Source: Terriglobia bacterium
GTDB lineage: Bacteria > Acidobacteriota > Terriglobia > Terriglobales > Acidobacteriaceae
Direction of reading: 5' to 3'
Length of the DNA: 64,000 bases
Assembly (NCBI GenBank): GCA_020073495.1
Contig: JAIQFD010000004.1
Coordinates: forward strand, 1-64,000
Part shown: positions 57,283-64,000 of the stretch, piece after piece
Position numbering within the stretch: position 1 is the stretch's first letter
How the letters are laid out: each line of letters starts with the position of its first letter
The notes under the pieces: model-generated
Database searches by the model: none
Told to the model about the DNA's origin: nothing
What the model saw: the letters and a program-made list of their open reading frames with translations, nothing else
Position numbers and translations under genes: made by a program

Positions 57283-58253
57283 CGAACGACTTCCTCTCCA
57301 TCCGGGACTTCACGCCCCACGAGATCCGGCAACTGCTGGACCTGGCGCGGCACATCAAGGCGCACCCGCTGGACTACAGCAAGGTGCTCGAGGGCAAGAC
57401 GCTGGCGCTGATCTTCGAGAAGCCGTCATTGCGCACACGGGTGAGCTTCGACGTCGGCATCCAGCAGCTGGGCGGGTTTTCCGTGTACCTGTCACCGGCG
57501 GAAATCAGCCTGGGCAAGCGGGAGTCGGTGCACGATGTGGCCAAGAACCTGGAGCGCATGGTGCAGGGGATCATGATCCGCACCTTCGCGCACGAGATCG
57601 TGGAGCGCATGGCGGAGCACGCCGCCGTCCCTGTGATCAATGGGCTGACGGATTTCAGCCACCCGTGCCAGGCCATGGCCGACTACCTGACCATCGAAGA
57701 GGTCAAGGGGAGGATCGCCGGGCTGAAGGTCGCGTATATCGGGGACGGCAACAACGTGGCGCACTCGCTGATGTTCGCGGGAGCGCAACTGGGCGCGCAC
57801 GTGTGGATCGCGACGCCGCCGGGGTACGAGCCCAGCGCCGACGCAGTGAAGTGGGCGCTGGTGCGCGGGGTGCAGACTGGAGCCACGTGCGCGCTCACGC
57901 ACGACCCCGCCGAAGCGGCACAAAACGCCGACGTCATCTACACCGACGTGTGGACCAGCATGGGCCAGGAGTCGGAAACGGAGATCCGGCGCTACGTTTT
58001 CTCGGGGTATCGCGTGGATGCGGCCCTGTTCGCGCGCGCCAAGCACGACGCCATCTTCATGCACTGCCTGCCTGCCCACCGCGGCGACGAGGTGACCGAC
58101 GACGTCATCGACTCACTGCACTCGGTGGTCTTCCAGCAGGCGGAGAACCGCCTGCACGCGCAGAAGGCGATCCTGTTCGAGCTGATGAAGGACATTTCTG
58201 TGGAATCGCCGCGAGAAGCGCAGAAAACGCCGGCCTTGGAGCTGGTGAAGTGA
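57279..58253 (+). CDS. argF: Ornithine carbamoyltransferase
   Basis: 324 residues. Carbamoyl-phosphate loop EKPSLRTRVSFD (SLRTR variant of STRTR), FSHPCQAMAD, and the ornithine-binding FMHCLPAHRGDEVTDD. It converts ornithine and carbamoyl phosphate to citrulline, or runs in reverse in arginine fermentation (ArcB). Lying next to carbamate kinase and ornithine aminotransferase favours a catabolic role; arginine deiminase is not in the window. Start overlaps the previous stop (ATGA). Confidence 0.93.
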   Translation: MTNDFLSIRDFTPHEIRQLLDLARHIKAHPLDYSKVLEGKTLALIFEKPSLRTRVSFDVGIQQLGGFSVYLSPAEISLGKRESVHDVAKNLERMVQGIMIRTFAHEIVERMAEHAAVPVINGLTDFSHPCQAMADYLTIEEVKGRIAGLKVAYIGDGNNVAHSLMFAGAQLGAHVWIATPPGYEPSADAVKWALVRGVQTGATCALTHDPAEAAQNADVIYTDVWTSMGQESETEIRRYVFSGYRVDAALFARAKHDAIFMHCLPAHRGDEVTDDVIDSLHSVVFQQAENRLHAQKAILFELMKDISVESPREAQKTPALELVK

Positions 58254-58266
58254 CGAGGACGAACCC

Positions 58267-59262
58267 GTGCCCAAGACAATGCTGATCGCGGTCGGCGGCA
58301 ACTCCCTGATCCGTGCCGGGGAAAAGGGGACCGACGGCGAGCAGTTGGCGAACACGCGGCGGACCGCGGCGGCCATCCTCGGACTCATCCGCGACGGCTA
58401 CCACCTGGTGATCACGCACGGCAACGGCCCGCAGGTCGGGGCCGACTTGCTGCGGTCGGAGCGCGCCTCCGACCAGGTACCGAGCCACACCCTCGACGTC
58501 TGCGGGGCGGCCACGCAGGGCGAGATCGGCTACCTGTTGTGCCAGTCGCTCGACGATGAACTGGCGGCGGCGGGCCTGCACGTGCCGGTGGTGAGCGTGG
58601 TGACGCAAACGGTGGTCTCGCGAGACGATCCCGCCATGCAGCACCCCAGCAAACCCATCGGGCCTTTCTACTCGCGCTCCGACGCCGAGGAGAAAAAGCG
58701 GCAGTTCGGCTGGGCCATCGTGGAGGACGCGGCGCGCGGCTACCGCCGCGTGGTGCCATCGCCGGAGCCCATCGAGATCGTCGAGCAGGAGGTCATCCGC
58801 GGCCTGGTGAACGCCGGCGTGCTGGTGGTGGCCTGCGGCGGCGGCGGCATCCCCGTGGTGCGGGAGAACGGCAAGCTGCTGGGGGTGGAGGCGGTGATCG
58901 ACAAAGACCGCGCCTCGGCGCTGCTGGCCTCGGAACTGGGCGTGGACATCTTCGCCATCTCCACCGACACCGATTTCGTCTATCTCGACTACAAGAAGCC
59001 AACCCAGCGGCCGATCACGGTCGCTACGGCGGCCGAGATGGAGGCCCACCACAAGGAAGGCCATTTTCCGCCCGGCAACATGGGCCCCAAGATCGAGTCG
59101 GTACTGCGCTTCCTGCGCGACGGGGGCAAGGAAGCGGTCATCACCTCGTACGAACATCTCTACGAGGCGGTGGCCGGACGCACCGGCACCCGCATCGTCC
59201 CCGGAACCCGAGCCGTTACCCGAGAAGAACGGGAGCACGAGATCTCAACGATCGGCAGGTGA
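58267..59262 (+). CDS. arcC: Carbamate kinase
   Basis: 331 residues from GTG 58267. AVGGNSLIRAG, VITHGNGPQVGADLL, VACGGGGIPVV, AVIDKDRASALLA and PPGNMGPKIESVLRFL are the family signatures. It makes ATP and carbamate from carbamoyl phosphate and ADP, or the reverse. The location between two carbamoyltransferases is noteworthy because carbamoyl phosphate is the shared metabolite. Confidence 0.95.
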   Translation: MPKTMLIAVGGNSLIRAGEKGTDGEQLANTRRTAAAILGLIRDGYHLVITHGNGPQVGADLLRSERASDQVPSHTLDVCGAATQGEIGYLLCQSLDDELAAAGLHVPVVSVVTQTVVSRDDPAMQHPSKPIGPFYSRSDAEEKKRQFGWAIVEDAARGYRRVVPSPEPIEIVEQEVIRGLVNAGVLVVACGGGGIPVVRENGKLLGVEAVIDKDRASALLASELGVDIFAISTDTDFVYLDYKKPTQRPITVATAAEMEAHHKEGHFPPGNMGPKIESVLRFLRDGGKEAVITSYEHLYEAVAGRTGTRIVPGTRAVTREEREHEISTIGR

Positions 59263-59265
59263 GCC

Positions 59266-60231
59266 ATGCAGACTGACACCATCCCGCGGAGCACGACAAA
59301 CGGAGGCAGCGGACAGGACACGACGCGGCTGAAGCACGTCGTCGAGTCGCAGCAGTTCACCGTGCCGCTGCTGATGGAGCTGTTCGACCGCTCGCGCGGC
59401 ATGGAGCATGTGGTGGAGCGCGGGGGCACGCTGGACTACCAGAACAGGATCATGGCCACCCTGTTCTATGAGCCCTCGACGCGCACCCGCTTCTCCTTCG
59501 AGGCGGCCATGCACCGGCTGGGCGGGCGCGTGCTCTCCACGGAGCACGCGCGCGCGTTCTCGTCGGAGATGGAGGGAGAGCAGGTCGAGGACTCGATCCG
59601 CATCATCGGCGGATACTCCGACGTGATCGTCATCCGGCATCACACGGAAGGCGGGGCAAAGCGGGCTTCGGAGGTCTCGCCGGTGCCGGTGATCAACGCC
59701 GGCGACGGCGAGGGCGGGCAGCATCCCACGCAGGCGCTGCTCGACCTGTACACCATCTACCGCGAGCGCCCGCTGGACGGGCTCAGCGTGGCCTTCATCG
59801 GTGAGCTCGACAAGGGACGGACCGCGCGTTCGCTGGCGTACTTGCTGGCAAAGTTCGAGCGGGTGAAGATCTATTTCGTCGCTCCCGCGGAATTACAGAT
59901 GAAACAGGACATCCTGGAGTACCTCGACCGCCACGGTGTCCGATACGAGCTGGCGTCTCAAATCGACGGCATCGTGGGCGAAGTGGATGTCGTGTACCAG
60001 ACGCGCATCCGTCCCGAGCGCGTGGCCGATGTGCAGGCACTGCGCCGCTTCGCCATCGATTCCAGCGTCCTGCCAAGAATGAAGCGGAACGCGATGATCC
60101 TGCACCCCCTGCCCCGCACCGTCGAGCTCGACAAGACCGTCGATAGCGACCCGCGCGCACTCTATTTCCGCCAGGCAACGAATGGGCTATACGTGCGCAT
60201 GGCGCTGCTGACCATGCTGTTGGACAGGTAA
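59266..60231 (+). CDS. pyrB: Aspartate carbamoyltransferase, catalytic chain
   Basis: 321 residues. [35 protein letters not shown] (HPTQ) and [10 protein letters not shown] (HPLPR) separate it from ornithine carbamoyltransferase. It makes carbamoyl-aspartate for pyrimidines. A disordered N-terminus of about 20 residues precedes the fold. No pyrI is adjacent. In this operon it may draw on carbamoyl phosphate made by carbamate kinase, or act on a different amine; both are inference. Confidence 0.9.
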   Translation: MQTDTIPRSTTNGGSGQDTTRLKHVVESQQFTVPLLMELFDRSRGMEHVVERGGTLDYQNRIMATLFYEPSTRTRFSFEAAMHRLGGRVLSTEHARAFSSEMEGEQVEDSIRIIGGYSDVIVIRHHTEGGAKRASEVSPVPVINAGDGEGGQHPTQALLDLYTIYRERPLDGLSVAFIGELDKGRTARSLAYLLAKFERVKIYFVAPAELQMKQDILEYLDRHGVRYELASQIDGIVGEVDVVYQTRIRPERVADVQALRRFAIDSSVLPRMKRNAMILHPLPRTVELDKTVDSDPRALYFRQATNGLYVRMALLTMLLDR

Positions 60232-60251
60232 CCGTAGTCATAAGGGAGAAC

Positions 60252-61466
60252 ATGCCGCCCACGATCGAAAGTACCCGCACCCAGGAACTCATCGAACTGG
60301 AAAACACCTACGGCGCCCACAACTACCACCCGCTGGACGTGGTGATCGAGCGGGCCGAGGGCGTCTGGGTCTATGACGTCGAAGGCAAGCGCTACCTGGA
60401 TTGCCTGGCATCGTACTCGGCGGTCAACCAGGGACACTGCCATCCCAAGATCCTGCAGACGCTGGTGGAACAGGCGCGGAAGGTCACGTTGACCTCGCGC
60501 GCCTTCCGCAACGACCAGTTGCCAATGCTCTACAAGGAGCTGCACGAGCTGACCGGCTACGACATGGCGCTGCCCATGAACTCGGGCGCCGAGGCGGTCG
60601 AAACCGCGATCAAGACGGCGCGCAAGTGGGGCTACAAGGTGAAAGGCATCCCCGACGGCAAGGCGGAGGTCGTGGTCTGCGCCAACAACTTCCACGGCCG
60701 CACCATCACCGCGGTCAGCTTCTCGACGGACGCGCAGTACCGCGACGGCTTCGGGCCGTTCACACCGGGCTTCAAGGTCATCCCCTTCGGCGACAGCAAG
60801 GCGCTGCGCGACGCCATCACGCCCCACACCTGCGCCTTCCTGGTGGAGCCCATCCAGGGCGAGGCCGGGATCCTCATTCCGCCGGCCGGCTTCCTGCGCG
60901 AGGCCGAGGCCATCTGCCGCGTGAACCGCGTGCTGCTGATGTGCGACGAGATCCAGTCGGGCCTGGGACGCACCGGCAAATTGTTCGCCTACATGCACGA
61001 GGGGATCAAACCCGACATCCTCATCGTCGGCAAGGCGCTGGCGGGCGGGTTCTATCCGGTCTCGGCGGTGCTGGCGTCGAAGGAGGTTCTGGGGGTGTAC
61101 AAGCCGGGCGACCACGGCTCGACCTTCGGCGGCAACCCGCTGGGCTGCGCTGTCGCGCGCACCGCGCTGCGCGTGCTCGTCGAAGAGGAGATGGTGGAAC
61201 GCTCGGCGCAACTGGGCGCGTACTTTCTCGACCGGCTGAAGTCGCTGCGCAGCCCCGAACTGAAGGAGGTGCGCGGCCGCGGGCTCTGGATCGGCATCGA
61301 GATGACAGGCAAGGCCCGGCCGTACTGCGAGGCCCTGAAGGAAGAAGGCATCCTGTGCAAGGAGACGCATGACCACGTCATCCGCATCGCGCCGCCGCTG
61401 GTCATCACCCGCGAGGAGATCGACTGGGCGTTCGAGCGGATCCGCAAGGTCATCGAGAAACATTGA
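60252..61466 (+). CDS. rocD: Ornithine--oxo-acid aminotransferase
   Basis: 404 residues, class III PLP enzyme. [26 protein letters not shown], the aspartate of [16 protein letters not shown] and the PLP lysine in [20 protein letters not shown], then [13 protein letters not shown]. It converts ornithine to glutamate semialdehyde, feeding arginine and ornithine carbon into glutamate. A 5-base AAGGGAG precedes the ATG. Confidence 0.94.
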   Translation: MPPTIESTRTQELIELENTYGAHNYHPLDVVIERAEGVWVYDVEGKRYLDCLASYSAVNQGHCHPKILQTLVEQARKVTLTSRAFRNDQLPMLYKELHELTGYDMALPMNSGAEAVETAIKTARKWGYKVKGIPDGKAEVVVCANNFHGRTITAVSFSTDAQYRDGFGPFTPGFKVIPFGDSKALRDAITPHTCAFLVEPIQGEAGILIPPAGFLREAEAICRVNRVLLMCDEIQSGLGRTGKLFAYMHEGIKPDILIVGKALAGGFYPVSAVLASKEVLGVYKPGDHGSTFGGNPLGCAVARTALRVLVEEEMVERSAQLGAYFLDRLKSLRSPELKEVRGRGLWIGIEMTGKARPYCEALKEEGILCKETHDHVIRIAPPLVITREEIDWAFERIRKVIEKH

Positions 61467-61468
61467 TG

Positions 61469-61484
61469 TGTGAGCGGCGACACT
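61469..61484 (+). promoter_or_regulatory. CRP-like site after rocD
   Basis: TGTGA-GCGGCG-ACACT; second arm imperfect. AATAGT about 29.5 bp downstream of the centre could be a -10 for the gene at 61566. Confidence 0.4.
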
Positions 61485-61565
61485 GCGGCTCCGGCCAGTT
61501 TGTGAAATAGTTGGCGGTGGGGATGGGCTGTGCGCCCTTCCTCTTGCCGACCGAGGAGGTCCCCC

Positions 61566-62366
61566 ATGCTCGCTACCAAGCCCTTGAGCGAAATTCCGGC
61601 TACTGACATCCGGCTGGTGCGCGACTCCCTGGCCGCACTGGAATGTCCCAACCACGGCGACAGTGTGTGGGGGGCCCCATTCGACCAGTTGACCGGCGCA
61701 GGCTACGCGCTGCTGGCCGCCGAGCGCCACGGCTACTCCCATCGCGACCAGCGCCGCTTCCAGTTCCAGCCGCACATCCGGCAGCAGATCGCCTCCTGGA
61801 TCGCGGGCTACTCCTTCCCGCAGCACGTCTCCGACCACGAAGCCAACGACGAGCTGATCTCCGGCTTCTACTTCAATTCCGCCGTGCAGAGGCTGGTGTG
61901 GACGTCGGAGCGTCTGATCGCGCTGTTCGCCGCCCTCCCTTGCCCCTGCGGGCGCAAGCCGGAGACGGTGGCGGAGGGCTCGAAGCCCATGTTCCACGAC
62001 TTCTGGAAGGGCGCGTCGAAGCGGGTGGACCATATCGCATTCGAACATCGCCACGACCTGCAGCAGTTCGGGTTGGTAGTGCTGCAGATGGCGCCAGACC
62101 GCCACCAGCGCGAGATTGACTTCAATCCCGAGATGGTGCTGTCCATGCTCCGCTTCGCGGTGAAACACCGCAAACCCACGCTGCACGTCTGCGAGCGCCG
62201 GCCGGACAACCACGAGCGCCTGACGTGGTCCGCTGCCGCACCGGGATTGCAGATGAAGTCCGCGTGCGAAGCCTTCGCCCTGCTGTGCCTCGCCTACAAC
62301 GAACTGGTGCAGTGGCATCCGGACGCGCGGCAGGGCACGCTGGTGGGGCTGGGCGAGGCAGCGTAA
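61566..62366 (+). CDS. Protein of unknown function
   Basis: 266 residues, no signal peptide or membrane span. It is rich in His, Trp and Arg. Notable segments are AAERHGYSHRDQRRFQFQPH, AALPCPCGRKPETVAEG, a CPCG that could bind metal, and FEHRHDLQQFGLVVLQMAPD. The start at 61566 has GAGGAGGT upstream, a strong ribosome-binding site. The family is not recognised. It lies between the ornithine cluster and a TetR-efflux pair, on its own possible promoter. Confidence 0.65.
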   Translation: MLATKPLSEIPATDIRLVRDSLAALECPNHGDSVWGAPFDQLTGAGYALLAAERHGYSHRDQRRFQFQPHIRQQIASWIAGYSFPQHVSDHEANDELISGFYFNSAVQRLVWTSERLIALFAALPCPCGRKPETVAEGSKPMFHDFWKGASKRVDHIAFEHRHDLQQFGLVVLQMAPDRHQREIDFNPEMVLSMLRFAVKHRKPTLHVCERRPDNHERLTWSAAAPGLQMKSACEAFALLCLAYNELVQWHPDARQGTLVGLGEAA

Positions 62367-62474
62367 CCGCGAGCACTCACCCATCAAACCTCACCTCCTG
62401 ACCTTTCGCGGGTGAGCGCTGAATGCTGAGGGGTGCTGCGGCAGTCCTGGCTTTCCACGGAAATTCTTGCGTCC

Positions 62475-62503
62475 TTGCACCGTGCCCGTGCATCCTGTAT
62501 ATT
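62475..62503 (+). promoter_or_regulatory. Promoter of the TetR-efflux operon
   Basis: TTGCAC, 17-bp spacer, TATATT. The -10 box overlaps the palindrome at 62502, so bound repressor would block polymerase. Confidence 0.65.
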
Positions 62504-62521
62504 AACTAACTAGATAGTTAA
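62502..62521. promoter_or_regulatory. Palindromic operator of the TetR regulator
   Basis: TTAACTA-ACTAGA-TAGTTAA, perfect 7-bp arms, ending 6 bp before the regulator ATG. Very likely the autoregulatory site. Confidence 0.75.
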
Positions 62522-62527
62522 TTACAT

Positions 62528-63229
62528 ATGCCGACGCAACAACGCAGGAACGGGAAGAGCCGCGACGCCGGGCAGACGCGCGAGGCGATCCTGAAGGCCG
62601 CGACCGCCGAGTTCTCACGCGAGGGCGTGGCCGGCGCGCGCACGGACGAGATCGCCCGCGCGGCCGGCGTCAACAAGGCACTCCTCTATTACTACTTCCA
62701 CGACAAGGAGTCGCTGTACGGGGCGGTGCTCGACCACGCATTCGGCACCATCTATCCGCGGCTGGCGGGCATCCTCGATTCCGATCTGTCCTGCCGGGAA
62801 AAAATCCTGGGATATGCCGGGACGCATTTTGACGCCTTGGCGCAAAACCCCGCGTTCTGCCGCCTGGTGCACAACGAAATGGTGCGCACCGGGCGAGGCG
62901 GCTCTCCCCATGTGGCAAGAATGGGCAAGCGTTACCTGGCGCGGCTGGCGACGCGATTGCAGGAAGTATTGCGCAAAGGCGCGGCGGACGGGGCCTTCCG
63001 CTCCGTCGACCCCCTCCAATTCTCGGTGTCCATCGCGGCCCTCAATGTTTTCTATTTCGTGGCCGCACCCATGTTCCGCGCCATCACGGGCGTGGAGCCG
63101 TTCACGCCGGAGCGCATCGCCGCCCGGCGGGCCGCCGTTCTCGACCAGATCGCGCACGCGCTGTTCGTCCCCGTCAAAGGGAGTACCAGGACGCGGCCCC
63201 GTGGCCAGAGGAAAGTGAAGAGTGTATGA
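62528..63229 (+). CDS. TetR/AcrR-family repressor
   Basis: 233 residues. N-terminal helix-turn-helix: REAILKAATAEFSREGVAGA then TDEIARAAGVNKALLYYYF and HDKESLY. The C-terminal ligand domain resembles the CerR/TetR_C family (CREKILGYAGTHFDALAQNP). A basic tail follows. It overlaps the membrane-fusion gene by 4 bases (ATGA), so it probably controls its own efflux operon through the operator at 62502. Confidence 0.92.
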   Translation: MPTQQRRNGKSRDAGQTREAILKAATAEFSREGVAGARTDEIARAAGVNKALLYYYFHDKESLYGAVLDHAFGTIYPRLAGILDSDLSCREKILGYAGTHFDALAQNPAFCRLVHNEMVRTGRGGSPHVARMGKRYLARLATRLQEVLRKGAADGAFRSVDPLQFSVSIAALNVFYFVAAPMFRAITGVEPFTPERIAARRAAVLDQIAHALFVPVKGSTRTRPRGQRKVKSV

Positions 63230-64000
63230 ACCAACGCAACCGGATCTTCGCGCTGCTGGGCGTCCTGCTGGTGATCGCCGCGCTCTACTACTGGTTCTCG
63301 GCGCCGCACTCCAACGACATCGTGCTCATCGGGACGGTGGACGCCAACCAGGTAGCTGTGAGCTCCAAGATCCTGGGCCGGATCGAGAAGCTGAACGTGG
63401 ACGAAGGCAGCCAGGTGCAGGCCGGCGACGTGATTGCCGTGCTCGACACGGCCGAACTCGAAGCACAGCAGCGAGCCGCCAAGGAGGCGGTCTCGAGCAT
63501 GGAGTCGAAGGTGGCGGAGACGCGCCACAGCGAAGTGCAGACGCAGGGTGAATCGCGCAGCGGCCTGGCGAACGTGCAGGCGCGGCTTCAGGCCGCGCGA
63601 GCGTCCTTGCGCCAGGCGGAAGCGCAACTGGTGAAGGTCGAGACGGACAATCGGCGTACCGTCGCCCTGGCCGAACAGGGCGTCGCCTCGAAGCAGGACC
63701 TCGACCGGTCGAACGCCGACCTGACCGCGCAACGAGCGGCGGTCGCGTCGCTGCGGGACCAGGTGCGCGCGGCGCAGGCCGATGTGGCTACCGCGCAGGC
63801 GCGCCTGCACCTGATCGAAGTGGCGCGGAGCACCGTGGTCTCCACCGAGGCGCAGACCAAGCAGGCCCAGGCGCAACTCAACGAAGCGGAGACGCGGCTG
63901 GGATACACCAGCGTGCTCGCTCCGATCTCCGGCACGGTTTCCGTGCGGGTAGCACGCCAGGGAGAAGTGGTGAACCCCGGCGAGCCCATCGTCACCATCG
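63226..64000 (+). CDS. HlyD-family membrane fusion protein of an efflux pump, truncated by the window
   Basis: 258 codons to the edge. One N-terminal anchor (IFALLGVLLVIAALYYWF), then the lipoyl-like GRIEKLNVDEGSQVQAGDVI, a long coiled-coil of about 140 residues rich in Ala/Gln/Glu, and the second lipoyl half YTSVLAPISGTVSVRVARQG. It would link an inner-membrane ABC or MFS exporter to an outer channel; the partners should follow to the right. Induced by whatever the TetR protein senses. Confidence 0.93.
   Translation, partial: MNQRNRIFALLGVLLVIAALYYWFSAPHSNDIVLIGTVDANQVAVSSKILGRIEKLNVDEGSQVQAGDVIAVLDTAELEAQQRAAKEAVSSMESKVAETRHSEVQTQGESRSGLANVQARLQAARASLRQAEAQLVKVETDNRRTVALAEQGVASKQDLDRSNADLTAQRAAVASLRDQVRAAQADVATAQARLHLIEVARSTVVSTEAQTKQAQAQLNEAETRLGYTSVLAPISGTVSVRVARQGEVVNPGEPIVTI

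Noticed and set aside
60162-62387. 741-codon minus-strand frame opposite rocD and the following gene
   Set aside because: Both plus-strand genes have clear family motifs or ribosome-binding sites; the antisense frame has none.

Overview
The window is GC-rich, gene-dense bacterial DNA, most likely from an Acidobacteriota (Terriglobia-like) chromosome. This is an inference from two large serine/threonine kinases with multi-domain extensions, Tat-exported sugar-binding proteins, the DcaP-like porin, and short dispersed repeats ending in CGCTCAGGATGAC or GGTGGGGCACCCG, which I associate with that phylum. No rRNA, CRISPR array or replication origin was seen.

Layout. 1-6.5 kb: small genes (zinc-ribbon protein, STAS protein, small membrane protein) and a malic enzyme alternate with a palindromic repeat. 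Two copies of an IS110-family element of the IS1111 subgroup sit inside repeat units and flank the malic enzyme as direct repeats. 6.6-14.5 kb: a complete phosphate block, phoB-phoR-phoU-pstS-pstC-pstA-pstB-phoU, with direct-repeat Pho boxes of the form YTGTAAY-N4-CTGTAAC. 14.8-20.5 kb: an AspT/YidE-type transporter and a sugar ABC operon without an ATPase, all on the minus strand. 20.6-28.1 kb: lactate oxidation (lutABC), then a complete livKHMGF-type amino-acid ABC transporter. 28.3-42.5 kb: ClC antiporter, DcaP-like porin, a second sugar ABC system with its ATPase, acylating aldehyde dehydrogenase, an OFA-family MFS carrier and acetyl-CoA synthetase. 42.6-52.4 kb: a secreted unknown protein, a kinase-TPR protein, TatA, an ECF sigma/zinc anti-sigma pair, a PD-(D/E)XK nuclease and a PDZ-multi-TM-GAF-zinc-ribbon-kinase fusion. 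52.5-54.85 kb: a complete IS1595-family transposon with perfect ends and an 8-bp target duplication, carrying a proteasome/HslV-like Ntn-hydrolase gene and two tiny genes. 54.9-55.9 kb: a 3' fragment of tRNA-Lys next to an integrase remnant, embedded in dispersed repeats. 55.9-61.5 kb: a carbamoyl-phosphate cluster (cDPG-synthetase-like GTPase, ornithine carbamoyltransferase, carbamate kinase, aspartate carbamoyltransferase, ornithine aminotransferase). 61.6-64 kb: an unknown gene, then a TetR regulator overlapping the first gene of an efflux system that runs off the window.

How it fits together. Most of the window concerns scavenging: phosphate, lactate, amino acids, sugars, dicarboxylates, acetate and arginine/ornithine. 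Nine CRP-like palindromes (TGTGA-N6-TCACA and close variants) lie upstream of many of these otherwise unrelated units, often about 41 bp from a plausible start site, suggesting a shared starvation or energy-state regulon. A perfect Pho-box-like direct repeat also precedes the ECF sigma gene.

Most notable: the IS1595 transposon carrying a proteasome-like hydrolase; a short palindromic repeat family hit by three insertion elements of two families; and an IS1111-type transposase split over two frames that both look maintained. All calls come from reading the sequence; no database search was run.
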